A stretch of DNA of 64,000 nucleotides, from contig CAYVMD010000003.1 in NCBI GenBank assembly GCA_964452465.1, positions 1 through 64,000 of the forward strand, written 5' to 3'. Of this stretch, positions 18,493 to 26,815 are shown in pieces. The notes under the pieces are model-generated. The model was not told the DNA's origin. It worked only from the letters and a program-made list of their open reading frames with translations, and did not search any database. Both the position numbers and the translations under genes were made by a program. Origin of the DNA: CAYVMD01 sp964452465 (lineage in GTDB: Bacteria > Armatimonadota > JACIXR01). Numbering within the stretch: the stretch's first letter is position 1; each line of letters opens with the position of its first letter.

Positions 18493-19213
18493 GAGAATAC
18501 TCCTCCTGTTCTTCTTTCTTATCATCTCCACTTTTGCGGAAGCGGACCGCGTTACGGTCGTTTTAACCTTGCCTAATGCAAAGAAAAACCTCTCTTCGGG
18601 AAAAAAGATGGAGGTAGTGAGTGTCATAAAGGAAGGAGCGGAGGTTTATTCCCTTCCTTCTCCTCGTTCCATCCTCTATTACAAATGCCCCCAAAACATG
18701 CTCCTTGCGGTTGCGGAAAGGAAGAATGGATGGTTGGGCATTCTCATGATGGATGGCTCAGTGGGGTGGATTAAGGAGGATTACACGAAGCCCTTGCCCT
18801 ATATCGTTAAAACGAATATCCAACCTACCGCTTCTCAGGAGAATTCCCTTCCCTATAAGATAATAAAAACCGCTTTGAACTTCCTCGGAGTCCCTTACAG
18901 GTGGGGTGGTACTTCTTCTAACGGTTTCGATTGCTCGGGGTTCGTCCAGAAGATTTTCGCTTTGAATGGCATCTCTCTCCCTCGTAGAGCGAGCGAGCAA
19001 TTTAAAGTGGGATACCCTGTTCCCATTCAGAATTTGCGCATGGGGGATAGGTTATATTTCATTAATAGCAGGACTAAGGCGATAGATCACACGGGTATAT
19101 ATATCGGCAATGGTTACTTCATCCATTCCGCCAGTTCCCGTGGGGGTGTAAGTATAGATAATCTTTCGGATAAGAAATGGCGCTCCATTTTCTTGGGTGC
19201 CAAGAGGTTATAG
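18446..19213 (+). CDS. Secreted NlpC/P60 family cell-wall peptidase with SH3-like domain
   Basis: A 255-residue exported protein. A signal peptide (RILLLFFFLIISTFAEA, residues 17-33) is followed by an SH3b-like domain (about 55-112, GAEVYSLP...NGWLGILMMDGSVGWI) and a C-terminal NlpC/P60 domain. The catalytic Cys163 is in FDCSGF, with His215 (DHTGIYIG) and His227. Such enzymes cleave peptide bonds in peptidoglycan stems. ATG 18446 overlaps rpsI by 47 nt; GTG 18467 would give a more typical signal peptide with a shorter N-terminus. Neither has a clear ribosome-binding site, so translation may be coupled to rpsI. Confidence 0.9.
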   Translation: MGDTEQGVVSNTPSAKRILLLFFFLIISTFAEADRVTVVLTLPNAKKNLSSGKKMEVVSVIKEGAEVYSLPSPRSILYYKCPQNMLLAVAERKNGWLGILMMDGSVGWIKEDYTKPLPYIVKTNIQPTASQENSLPYKIIKTALNFLGVPYRWGGTSSNGFDCSGFVQKIFALNGISLPRRASEQFKVGYPVPIQNLRMGDRLYFINSRTKAIDHTGIYIGNGYFIHSASSRGGVSIDNLSDKKWRSIFLGAKRL

Positions 19214-20154
19214 CTTCCCAACATCCGAAGGGTTTCCTTCCTTTATATAGAACAATACTGCTTTCCATTGCGTCTATTATTTTGGCTAATGCCCACCCCT
19301 TTGCTTATCGGAGAGAAAATGTAGCAATGGAGAAGAAGTTATTATATCAAAATAAACAATTCAGCATATACGAGGTATCGTTCCCCAGCCCGGTCCAATC
19401 TGGCTGGCGAGAGAACGACACGGTCTTTGTATACCTGTTCTCTCCCCCTGCTGAACCAAAGGGGAAGATTTTGGTGCTCCATACTTTAAGGAGCAAGGAT
19501 GTAGATTTGGAAAAGGAAATATGTAGGAGGTTCGCCCAACTCGGCTACGAAAGTGCGGTGCTGGTTCTTCCTTATCATTTAAGGAGATGTCCTCCGGGTT
19601 TGAAAAGAGCATGGGGGTTTTTGTCTTCGCCCTCTACGATAAGGACCACTATAATCCAAAGCGTGGTGGATGTGAGGCGATTCATTGACCTTTGGTTAAA
19701 GGGCGACGAGCGATTGGCGATCGTGGGGGTTAGCTTAGGTGCTATTATATCTTCCCTCACCATGGCTGTCGACCAGAGAATATCTATGGGTGTTTTCCTC
19801 CTCGGGGGTGGCAACTTGCCTCACCTTCTTTCCCATAGCCTCGTCCTCTTCCCCGAAGCCTTCAAATGGAGAAAAGTAGACTGGTCCATATTGGAGGATG
19901 TGGATCCTATTAAATATGCTTCCCTCATCCCTCCTCGTCCAGTGTTGATGGTGAATGGGCGGTTGGACCTCGTGGTACCCTACAATTCTTCTTTCCCCCT
20001 TTGGAAACAGATGGGGGAACCCCAGGTGGAATGGCTTTTGTGTGGTCACTACGGGGCTTTCTTATTGAAGGACAAAATATTGCGAGAAGTGTTAAAATTT
20101 ATAACGGATAAAATAGGAGGTGTCAGAGCATGCAACGGAGATTACCCCTCATAA
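19177..20154 (+). CDS. Alpha/beta hydrolase of unknown substrate
   Basis: A 325-residue alpha/beta-hydrolase-fold protein. The nucleophile elbow is GVSLG (Ser186), the acid is Asp264 in NGRLDLVVP and the base is His291 in CGHYGAF, a complete triad. The N-terminus has a hydrophobic stretch (residues 26-40) that could be a signal peptide if the ATG at 19177 is used; a cytoplasmic form could start at ATG 19327. The first 37 nt overlap the NlpC/P60 gene and the last 25 nt overlap htrA, so it belongs to the same transcript. It resembles dienelactone-hydrolase/acetyl-esterase-like proteins, but I cannot name a substrate. Confidence 0.8.
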   Translation: MALHFLGCQEVIASQHPKGFLPLYRTILLSIASIILANAHPFAYRRENVAMEKKLLYQNKQFSIYEVSFPSPVQSGWRENDTVFVYLFSPPAEPKGKILVLHTLRSKDVDLEKEICRRFAQLGYESAVLVLPYHLRRCPPGLKRAWGFLSSPSTIRTTIIQSVVDVRRFIDLWLKGDERLAIVGVSLGAIISSLTMAVDQRISMGVFLLGGGNLPHLLSHSLVLFPEAFKWRKVDWSILEDVDPIKYASLIPPRPVLMVNGRLDLVVPYNSSFPLWKQMGEPQVEWLLCGHYGAFLLKDKILREVLKFITDKIGGVRACNGDYPS

Positions 20155-21551
20155 TAGCAGTCATAGCTGTATTCTTGGCCTTGGGGATATTTATTAGACC
20201 GATAGATTCCCATAGCCAGCCCGGGACTCCTATGGGATTGGAAACTTTAGAGCGGGGTTTCGTGGAGATAGCAAAAAAAGTGGAGCCCACCTTGGTGAAC
20301 ATCAGTGCAGAGAAGACGGAGCGGGTAAGGGTGCCTTCCCCCTTTGAGGAGTTTATGCAGGATCCCTTCTTCCGTAGGTTCTTCCGCGATTTTCCTTTCC
20401 CAGAGGAACAAACCTTTCGAAGGAGCACCCTAGGTTCTGGCTTCATAGTAGATGCCCAGGGCTACATCTTGACCAATGCCCATGTGGTAGAGGGATTCGA
20501 CGAGGTTACCGTCACTACTTACCACGGTAAGGTTTATAAGGGAAAGGTAGTGGGGAGGGATGATAGAGATGATATTGCTTTGGTTAAGATAGAGCCTCGA
20601 GAACCGCTTCAGCCTGCTATCCTGGGAAATTCGGACCGCTTGGAGGTAGGGCAATTGGTCGCTGCTTTTGGCAATCCCTTTGGCGTGGGGCAGAGCATGA
20701 GCGTAGGAGTTATATCCGCTAAGGGAAGAAGACAGACTGTGGAGGAGAAATCCTATTTCAATCTCATCCAGACGGATGCTGCTCTCAATCCTGGCAACAG
20801 TGGGGGCCCCCTCGTCAACATCAGAGGGGAGGTCATCGGCATCAATGTGGCGATCGCTTCCCCTATACCTGCCAATGCAGGGGTTGGGTTCGCCATCCCC
20901 ATAAATATCGTTAAAAAGGTATTGCCTCAGTTAAAAGAAGGGAAAGTAGCGAGAGGTTACCTGGGTGTAGATATCGTCGATGTTTCCCCAGACATGAAGG
21001 AGGTTTATGGAGCAGATAAAGGGGCTCTCGTGGTAAGGGTTCGCCCCGGCTCTCCAGCGGAGAAGGCGGACATAAGAGAAGGAGACATAATCATTCGCTT
21101 CAATGAACGAGAAATCAATAACACTGCCGATCTCATCGAGAATGTTGCCTTTTCCCGGCCGGGAACCGTTGTCACTCTCACTTTGATAAGGGATAAAAAG
21201 CAAATCCAAAAGAGGTTAACTTTGGGCTCCTATGAAGAAGAACAAGCCACTGCTCTTTCAACACCCGCCCAAGAAAAAGAGATAGTGGTGGAAAATCTTA
21301 CTCCCCAATTGAAGCGAAGGTATAACCTCCCCACCGATGCAAGGGGAGTGGTCGTAACTTACCTTAAGAGTGATAGCGCCTTTTTCAAGGCCGGGATAAG
21401 AGAGGGAGATGTTATTTTCCGCGTGGATAATACTCCTATCCAAACGGTGGAGGAATTCCAGGAGGCGATAAAGAAGGCGCAGGAACGGGGCGTCGGATTC
21501 GTCTGGTTGAGGAGGGGCAATACAACGATGGTATTGAGTGTCTATTTCTGA
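20130..21551 (+). CDS. htrA: HtrA/DegP family serine protease with two PDZ domains
   Basis: A 473-residue envelope protease. The N-terminus has one hydrophobic segment (residues 6-23), a signal or anchor. The trypsin-like domain carries His118 (TNAHVV), Asp148 (RDDIALVKI) and Ser224 (GNSGGPL). Two PDZ domains follow (YLGVDIVDV...GDIIIRFNEREI and DARGVVVTYL...GDVIFRVDNTPI). Such proteases degrade or refold damaged periplasmic/extracytoplasmic proteins. AGGAGGTGTCAGAGC precedes the ATG. The order NlpC/P60, hydrolase, HtrA suggests an envelope-maintenance group driven from the ribosomal block. Confidence 0.95.
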   Translation: MQRRLPLIIAVIAVFLALGIFIRPIDSHSQPGTPMGLETLERGFVEIAKKVEPTLVNISAEKTERVRVPSPFEEFMQDPFFRRFFRDFPFPEEQTFRRSTLGSGFIVDAQGYILTNAHVVEGFDEVTVTTYHGKVYKGKVVGRDDRDDIALVKIEPREPLQPAILGNSDRLEVGQLVAAFGNPFGVGQSMSVGVISAKGRRQTVEEKSYFNLIQTDAALNPGNSGGPLVNIRGEVIGINVAIASPIPANAGVGFAIPINIVKKVLPQLKEGKVARGYLGVDIVDVSPDMKEVYGADKGALVVRVRPGSPAEKADIREGDIIIRFNEREINNTADLIENVAFSRPGTVVTLTLIRDKKQIQKRLTLGSYEEEQATALSTPAQEKEIVVENLTPQLKRRYNLPTDARGVVVTYLKSDSAFFKAGIREGDVIFRVDNTPIQTVEEFQEAIKKAQERGVGFVWLRRGNTTMVLSVYF

Positions 21552-21554
21552 GAA

Positions 21555-21938
21555 ATGGAAAGGAAATACGGAGAGATCGCTATTGAGAAGGCGGAATTAG
21601 AGGTATGGGATAATCCCTTCCCCGACCGGGATTATCTCATCTCCATAACTTTCCCCGAATTTACCTGCCTATGCCCTCGTAGCGGATATCCCGATTTCGC
21701 CACCATCAAGATAAACTATATACCCGATAAATTCATAGTGGAATTGAAGTCCCTGAAGTTATGGCTCAACAAATTTCGCAATCGCTACATCTCTCATGAG
21801 GCTGCCGCTAACGAGATATACGACGCGCTTTTCAAATTGTTGAAGCCTCGCTCCCTGGAAGTGATAGCCGATTTTCACCCCCGAGGCAATGTCCACACCG
21901 TGATAACGATCCGTTCCAAAAACGAGGATTCAAAGTAA
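21555..21938 (+). CDS. queF: NADPH-dependent 7-cyano-7-deazaguanine (preQ0) reductase QueF
   Basis: A 127-residue QueF, short (type I) form, which reduces the preQ0 nitrile to preQ1 in queuosine synthesis. The catalytic Cys40 lies in [14 protein letters not shown], with Asp47 in PDF, and the family signature [15 protein letters not shown] follows; the type I core with ADFHPRGN near the C-terminus is complete. Other queuosine genes are not in the window. It begins 3 nt after htrA and its 3' end overlaps the oppositely oriented feoB by 9 nt. Confidence 0.93.
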   Translation: MERKYGEIAIEKAELEVWDNPFPDRDYLISITFPEFTCLCPRSGYPDFATIKINYIPDKFIVELKSLKLWLNKFRNRYISHEAAANEIYDALFKLLKPRSLEVIADFHPRGNVHTVITIRSKNEDSK

Positions 21939-23858
21939 AAGCCCTGCCAAACGAACCAGCGCACCAAGCAAAGTAGCAATGCCTAAGGAAAGCAAGGCGG
22001 AAAGAATGGTGTATCTGTAGCCCAATTCCTTCCGCATAATTGCTAAGAAGGAGATGCAAGGTATATAGAAGATCGCAAAGGTTGTGAAGGTGAGTATCTG
22101 AAGGGGGGAGAGGACATTCGATATGTGGGTGGTGCCCAGGGCTGTGGATAGAAGCATGAGAGTGAGCTCCTTACGTAGTATCCCAAAGAAGAGAGACATC
22201 CCCAAGCTTGGAGGTAATCCTAAGATGTGAACCGTGAGGGGGGAGAGAATAGAATTGATGGGGTTAGTGAGGCTGTAAAATCCCAAAATGCTCCAAACCA
22301 TGCTCGCCACGATTATCACCGGCCAGGCGAAAACGAGGAACTCATAGAGGCGAAAGTACACCTTCTTGAGGGCATAACGAAGAGGTGGCCACTTATAGGT
22401 GGGTATATCCATCACAAACCCTTCTATGGGGGCAGGGAAGAATCCTCTCAGGAATTTGCCCAGGAGGGAGATTATAAATAAATTGAAGAAATACAAAAGA
22501 AAGGCCGCCAAGGGTCCCAAATAGGCGCCTACGAGGGCCATTATTACCACCGAACGGGCGGAGCAAGGAATATAGGATATCAAAAGTCCAGCGACGATCC
22601 TATCACTGGGGGATTCTAAGACCCGTGTAGCGACCAATGCGGGCACATTGCAACCATAGCCCATCACGAAGGGGATCGCGGATTTCCCATGCAAACCGAT
22701 CTTGTGGAACAATCCATCCAACAAAAACGCGACCCGAGGTAGATAGCCGGCGTCCTCTAATAGGGAGATGAAAAGGAGGAGGGGCACAAGATAAGGTAGC
22801 ACAATTCCCATTCCTCCCGCTATTCCACCTATCAATCCGCTTAGTAAAGCATAGAAGAGATTGGTGTGTGCTAATGATTCCATCGATTTGCTCAAGGCAT
22901 CAAAGGGCAAGAAGAGAAAAGCCCCTATGAGAGACCCTATCTTAAATACCAGGTAGAAGGTAAAGCCCAGGATAATTAGAAGTAAAAGATACCCCCCCAC
23001 TGGGTGCATGAGATAGCGGTCTAACCTCTCATCCAGCAACAGACGAGGAGGATGTACTATCCTCGCTACTTTTTCGAATATGTCAAGGGATAGGGCATGT
23101 CTTGCTGAAGAAATCAAAATGTTTGCTGGCACATTATGGCAAGCCTCCAACTCTTCAGCGATAGCCTTGACCGCTTCTAAGATTTTTCTTTCCTTCTTCC
23201 TAATAAAGTCTATATATTCCCCATCACCTTCCAATAAACGTAGCGAGAGAAAACGAGGTGGGACCCCCAATTCCTTTACCAAGTCTTCGGGCAAAAGGGA
23301 TTTCACCCTTTCTATTGCCTCCTCTATGTCCTTAGTGAAATGAATGATATTACCCCTGCTTTTGTTTCTAATCGCTACCCTTAAAAGCTCCCTCAACCCT
23401 ATCCCCCTCACCGCAATAGTTGGGACTACTGGCACCCCCAAGATCTCGGATAGCTTCTCAACATTGATTTCTATCCCTTTCCTGCGCGCCTCATCCACCA
23501 TATTTAGGCACACGACCAGCGGTATCTCTAACTCTAATAATTGCAGGGTCAATTCCAGGGCTCGTGGCAAGGCAGAAGCATCTATTACATTTATCACCGC
23601 ATCCAAATCTTCCTTCAAAAGATACTCCCTCGCTATCTTTTCCGCTATATCGCCACCGGAGAGGGAATATATGCCGGGCAGATCAACGATCTCCAATCTT
23701 TCTCCGTCAAACCTCGTGGTGCTTACAATATAGGTTACCGTGGTGCCAGGAAAATTGCCCGAGAGCGTGTGAAAACCGGCGAGGTTATTGAAAAGGGTGC
23801 TTTTTCCGCTGTTTAATTGACCAACTAAGGCGATTCTCGATAATCCTTCACTCTTCAT
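21930..23858 (-). CDS. feoB: Ferrous iron transporter FeoB
   Basis: A 642-residue FeoB, Fe(II) uptake permease of the inner membrane. The N-terminal G domain shows G1 GQLNSGKS (13-20), G3 DLPGIYSL and G4 NMVDEA; a helical GDI-like region follows, then a membrane part with two Gate regions ([14 protein letters not shown] and [16 protein letters not shown]) containing conserved cysteines. It is shorter than the E. coli protein, as in many thermophiles. The start overlaps feoA by 11 nt, giving the usual feoA-feoB order. Confidence 0.95.
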   Translation of the reverse strand: MKSEGLSRIALVGQLNSGKSTLFNNLAGFHTLSGNFPGTTVTYIVSTTRFDGERLEIVDLPGIYSLSGGDIAEKIAREYLLKEDLDAVINVIDASALPRALELTLQLLELEIPLVVCLNMVDEARRKGIEINVEKLSEILGVPVVPTIAVRGIGLRELLRVAIRNKSRGNIIHFTKDIEEAIERVKSLLPEDLVKELGVPPRFLSLRLLEGDGEYIDFIRKKERKILEAVKAIAEELEACHNVPANILISSARHALSLDIFEKVARIVHPPRLLLDERLDRYLMHPVGGYLLLLIILGFTFYLVFKIGSLIGAFLFLPFDALSKSMESLAHTNLFYALLSGLIGGIAGGMGIVLPYLVPLLLFISLLEDAGYLPRVAFLLDGLFHKIGLHGKSAIPFVMGYGCNVPALVATRVLESPSDRIVAGLLISYIPCSARSVVIMALVGAYLGPLAAFLLYFFNLFIISLLGKFLRGFFPAPIEGFVMDIPTYKWPPLRYALKKVYFRLYEFLVFAWPVIIVASMVWSILGFYSLTNPINSILSPLTVHILGLPPSLGMSLFFGILRKELTLMLLSTALGTTHISNVLSPLQILTFTTFAIFYIPCISFLAIMRKELGYRYTILSALLSLGIATLLGALVRLAGLLL

Positions 23859-24108
23859 CCAATCGCTCTACGATTATCTTCCGAGTGATACCCCTTCCTA
23901 GGGCTATTTTCGTCCCGGATTTGAGATGTTCTATCACCAGAGGACCTCCTAAAGGGGCTTTTTGTAGAACCTTAATGGGGTCGTTTATATAAATCCCCAA
24001 GCGCGAGAGATTGAAAAGAATCCCCCACCCACCTTCGATCGCCTTAACCTCCAAAGGAACATCAAGGGGTGCTTCATCCAATCTCATCTGCTCCTTCATC
24101 TTTTCCAT
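23848..24108 (-). CDS. feoA: FeoA family ferrous iron transport accessory protein
   Basis: An 86-residue SH3-like FeoA protein. The pattern is LSRLGIYINDPIKVLQKAPLGGPLVIEHLKSGTKIALGRGIxxKIIV, typical of FeoA, which docks on FeoB and is needed for transport. The first 15 residues are acidic and may not be conserved. It heads a two-gene operon with feoB (11-nt overlap); a promoter-like site lies 14 nt upstream (24122-24149). I saw no clear Fur box. Confidence 0.88.
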   Translation of the reverse strand: MEKMKEQMRLDEAPLDVPLEVKAIEGGWGILFNLSRLGIYINDPIKVLQKAPLGGPLVIEHLKSGTKIALGRGITRKIIVERLDEE

Positions 24109-24121
24109 CGTTGTGGTTAAA

Positions 24122-24149
24122 ATTATAGCGCATCCGCCAATAAAGGCAA
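24122..24149 (-). promoter_or_regulatory. Putative sigma70-type promoter for feoAB
   Basis: On the minus strand, TTGCCT (24144-24149) and TATAAT (24122-24127) are separated by 16 nt, and the feoA ATG is about 13 nt further on. The site lies in the short divergent gap before the sugar oxidoreductase gene. Assigned by pattern only. Confidence 0.5.
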
Positions 24150-24171
24150 AATGATAGGAGGCGATAAAGCC

Positions 24172-25161
24172 GTGCCCAAACTAAGGATAGGAATAGTAGG
24201 CATGGGAGTAATGGGATGGCAATATGCCGAGATCCTGAGCGCCTTGCCCCATTGCACCCTCGAATGGATATGTGATATAGATGAGGAAAGATTGAGGGAA
24301 GCCCAGCAGCGTTTCCATGTGCCCACTTATGCCGATTATAGGAGAGTGCTTGATTCACCGGTGGACGGAGTGATAATCGCCACCCCCGACAATTACCATC
24401 TCCAGCCTTGTGTAGATTTTGCTAAATCCCGAAAACACATTTTGGTGGAGAAGCCCTTGGCAACCACCTTGAAAGATGCGGAGGAAATCGTAAAGGTTTG
24501 CAAGGAGGAAGGGGTAAAGTTGATGGTGGGGCACATATTGAGGTTCGACCCGCGCTATGTCTTATTGAAGCAAAAAGTGGGCGAGGTAGGCGATTTAATC
24601 CATATCTATACCCGGCGCAATAACCTTCTCTCCAATGCGAGGAGGATAAAGGGCAGGACTTCTCCTTTGTTCTTCCTCGCCATCCATGATGTGGATATCC
24701 TCTGTTGGCTCAAAGGTTCCCTGCCGGAGTGGGTCTTCGCTTCTGCCAATAGCAAACTGCTTAGGGGGTATGGCACTTACGATTCCGCCTTCCTCCTTAT
24801 GCAATGGGAAGATGGAACGCTTGGATGTGTTGAGACCTCCTGGGTTTTACCCGATGACTTGCCCTCCGCTCTCGATGCTCAACTGGAGGTCGTAGGGGAG
24901 AGGGGAGCGATCTATCTCCAAATAGATAACCATTGTTTAAGGATGTATAGCCAAGGACAAGCGGTGTTCCCCGATACCGCTTATCATTTAATCGTGGAGG
25001 ACATGCCCTTTGGCATATTGAGACAGGAGGTAGAGCATTTTCTCCTTTGTATCGAAAGGAACGAGGAGCCGGCTATAACGGGGGAGGATGGTTTGAGGGC
25101 GGTCAGAGTGGTAGAAGGGGCGGAAAGGGCGATAAAATCGGGAGAGAAGGTGAGGCTATGA
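24172..25161 (+). CDS. Gfo/Idh/MocA family NAD(P)-dependent oxidoreductase
   Basis: A 329-residue oxidoreductase. The N-terminal Rossmann fold begins at once (RIGIVGMGVMGWQYAEIL), and the family motif EKPLATT is near residue 105, followed by the C-terminal alpha/beta domain (RFDPRYVLLK...). Family members oxidise sugars or cyclitols. GTG 24172 is preferred because AGGAGG lies 10 nt upstream; ATG 24151 would add seven residues and overlap that site. It is the first gene of an operon with a BadF-type kinase and nanE, suggesting an amino-sugar substrate, but the exact reaction cannot be read from the sequence. Confidence 0.87.
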   Translation: MPKLRIGIVGMGVMGWQYAEILSALPHCTLEWICDIDEERLREAQQRFHVPTYADYRRVLDSPVDGVIIATPDNYHLQPCVDFAKSRKHILVEKPLATTLKDAEEIVKVCKEEGVKLMVGHILRFDPRYVLLKQKVGEVGDLIHIYTRRNNLLSNARRIKGRTSPLFFLAIHDVDILCWLKGSLPEWVFASANSKLLRGYGTYDSAFLLMQWEDGTLGCVETSWVLPDDLPSALDAQLEVVGERGAIYLQIDNHCLRMYSQGQAVFPDTAYHLIVEDMPFGILRQEVEHFLLCIERNEEPAITGEDGLRAVRVVEGAERAIKSGEKVRL

Positions 25162-26129
25162 GACTTTTCTTGGGCATAGATGGTGGACAGACGAAGACCT
25201 TGGCATTGATCGGGGATGAGGAGGGGAACATCCTCGGCAAAGGGAAAGGAGGTCCCGCAAATCATATAAGGGAGAAAGGAGGGAGGAAAAGGTTCAGGGA
25301 AGCCATTATGAGGGCTATGGAGGAAGCCTTAAGAACTGCGGGATTAAAGGATGTTCGCTTCGCCTCTGCCTATCTTGGGATATCCGGTGCGAACGAGATC
25401 ATGTATCAGATCGCCAAGCGCCTCATAAAAGCGGAACGAATCACTCTGGAGGGCGATGCCTTGCTTGCCCTATCCGCTTGCACCTTGGGCAGGGAAGGGG
25501 CGGTGATCATTGCCGGAGGGGGATCGGTTGCTTTCGCCAAGGATAAGGAAGGAAGGTATGCCTCTGCGGGAGGATGGGGTTACTTTATGGGCGACGAGGG
25601 GAGCGCCTTTTGGCTTGCCCAAAGAGCGATAAACATTTGCACCAAAGCGGTGGATGGAAGGGGACCTCATACGCGTATCTTACCCCATCTGCTTGTCTAT
25701 TTTAAAGTGGAAAGCCTACAGGATGTTCATCGTTTGGTCTATTCAGGGCACCTTACTCGTTCCCAGATAGCGGGCTCCGCTCAAGCGGTGCTTGAGGCAG
25801 CGCGAGAAGGGGATGAGGTAGCTCTTTCCTTGTACGAGGAGGCGGGTAGGGAATTAGCCCTCTCCGCCATCTCCGCGATAAAGAAGCTCTCCATGGAGAA
25901 GGAGGAAGTTATCGTTGGGCTTGTGGGAGGAGTCTTCTCCGCTGGCGATCTCATCGTCGAGCCCCTCAAGCGAAAACTTTTGGAGGAGATCCCCAAAGCC
26001 AAGGTGACCTTCCCCATTTTGCCTCCCGAGGCTACTGCCCTTCTTTTGGCTATGCAAAAGGGAGGCGTTACCATCAACGATGACTTGGTTGGGCGCCTAA
26101 AAGAATCTTTGAAGAAATGGAGTGAATGA
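25158..26129 (+). CDS. BadF/BadG/BcrA/BcrD-type ATPase, probable N-acetylhexosamine kinase
   Basis: A 323-residue actin/hexokinase-fold ATPase. The phosphate-1 loop is FLGIDGGQTKTLAL at the N-terminus, and phosphate-2 and adenosine regions are GAVIIAGGGSVAFA and GLVGGVFSAGD. A GxGSE-like GDEGSAFWLAQRAI segment is typical of the N-acetylglucosamine kinase subgroup. The start at 25158 overlaps the upstream stop (ATGA); an in-frame extension upstream lies in the oxidoreductase gene. The nanE neighbour suggests it phosphorylates ManNAc or GlcNAc, providing the NanE substrate; that is inference. Confidence 0.85.
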   Translation: MRLFLGIDGGQTKTLALIGDEEGNILGKGKGGPANHIREKGGRKRFREAIMRAMEEALRTAGLKDVRFASAYLGISGANEIMYQIAKRLIKAERITLEGDALLALSACTLGREGAVIIAGGGSVAFAKDKEGRYASAGGWGYFMGDEGSAFWLAQRAINICTKAVDGRGPHTRILPHLLVYFKVESLQDVHRLVYSGHLTRSQIAGSAQAVLEAAREGDEVALSLYEEAGRELALSAISAIKKLSMEKEEVIVGLVGGVFSAGDLIVEPLKRKLLEEIPKAKVTFPILPPEATALLLAMQKGGVTINDDLVGRLKESLKKWSE

Positions 26130-26815
26130 GCATGGATCCGATAAATAGGTTGTATAAAGGGTTAATAGTATCCTGCCAAGCAGGAGCAGATAGTCCCCTT
26201 CACGGTCCCATGTTTATGAGTGCTATGGCTAAGTGCGCGGAGATGGGAGGAGCGGTGGGAATAAGGGCAAATGGACCGGAGGATGTAAGAGCGATAAGGG
26301 AAAGGGTGAGCCTGGTGATCATTGGCATATATAAGATAGTTTTGCCCGGGTACCCCGTTTACATAACTCCCACATTCGAATCCGCGCGGGAGATCGCTCG
26401 GGCGGGGGCAGATATAATAGCCTGTGATGCTACCCGAAGAGATCGTCCCATTCCTTTCGTGGATTTAGCGAAGATGATACACGAGGAATTGGGGCTCAAG
26501 GTAATGGCGGACATATCTACCTACGAGGAAGGGATGCAAGCAGGGGAGGAGGGTGCGGATATTATCGCCACCACTCTCTCAGGGTATACGCCCTATTCTC
26601 CCAAATTGAAGGGTCCTGATATAAGACTTATAGAGAAGCTTACGAAGACCCTTTCCCTCCCTGTAATTGGGGAAGGAAGGTTTAGATTTCCTTGGCAGGT
26701 GAGACGAGCATTAAATAGCGGTGCCCACGCTGTTGTTGTGGGCACCGCTATTACCAATCCTATAACGATAACCCAATGGTTCGCTCAGGCGACCAAAGGG
26801 ATCGATACCTTATGA
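26126..26815 (+). CDS. nanE: Putative N-acylglucosamine-6-phosphate 2-epimerase NanE
   Basis: A 229-residue TIM-barrel epimerase that interconverts ManNAc-6-P and GlcNAc-6-P. NanE marks include GLIVSCQAGADSPLHG at the N-terminus, VGIRANGPEDVRAI, IGIYK, ADIIACDAT and the C-terminal GEGRFRFPWQVRRAL with GAHAVVVGTAITNP. It overlaps the kinase by 4 nt and ends 6 nt inside the convergent radical SAM gene. A perfect 15-bp inverted repeat lies in its 3' part (26714-26752). Confidence 0.93.
   Translation: MSMDPINRLYKGLIVSCQAGADSPLHGPMFMSAMAKCAEMGGAVGIRANGPEDVRAIRERVSLVIIGIYKIVLPGYPVYITPTFESAREIARAGADIIACDATRRDRPIPFVDLAKMIHEELGLKVMADISTYEEGMQAGEEGADIIATTLSGYTPYSPKLKGPDIRLIEKLTKTLSLPVIGEGRFRFPWQVRRALNSGAHAVVVGTAITNPITITQWFAQATKGIDTL
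26714..26752. repeat. Perfect 15-bp inverted repeat inside nanE
   Basis: Arms at 26714-26728 and 26738-26752 are exactly complementary (AATAGCGGTGCCCAC and its complement) around a 9-nt loop. It encodes the conserved NSGAHAVVVGTAI part of NanE. No T-run follows on either strand, so it is not a standard terminator, but it would be a very stable RNA hairpin about 60 nt before the nanE stop and close to the end of the convergent operon. Confidence 0.85.
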
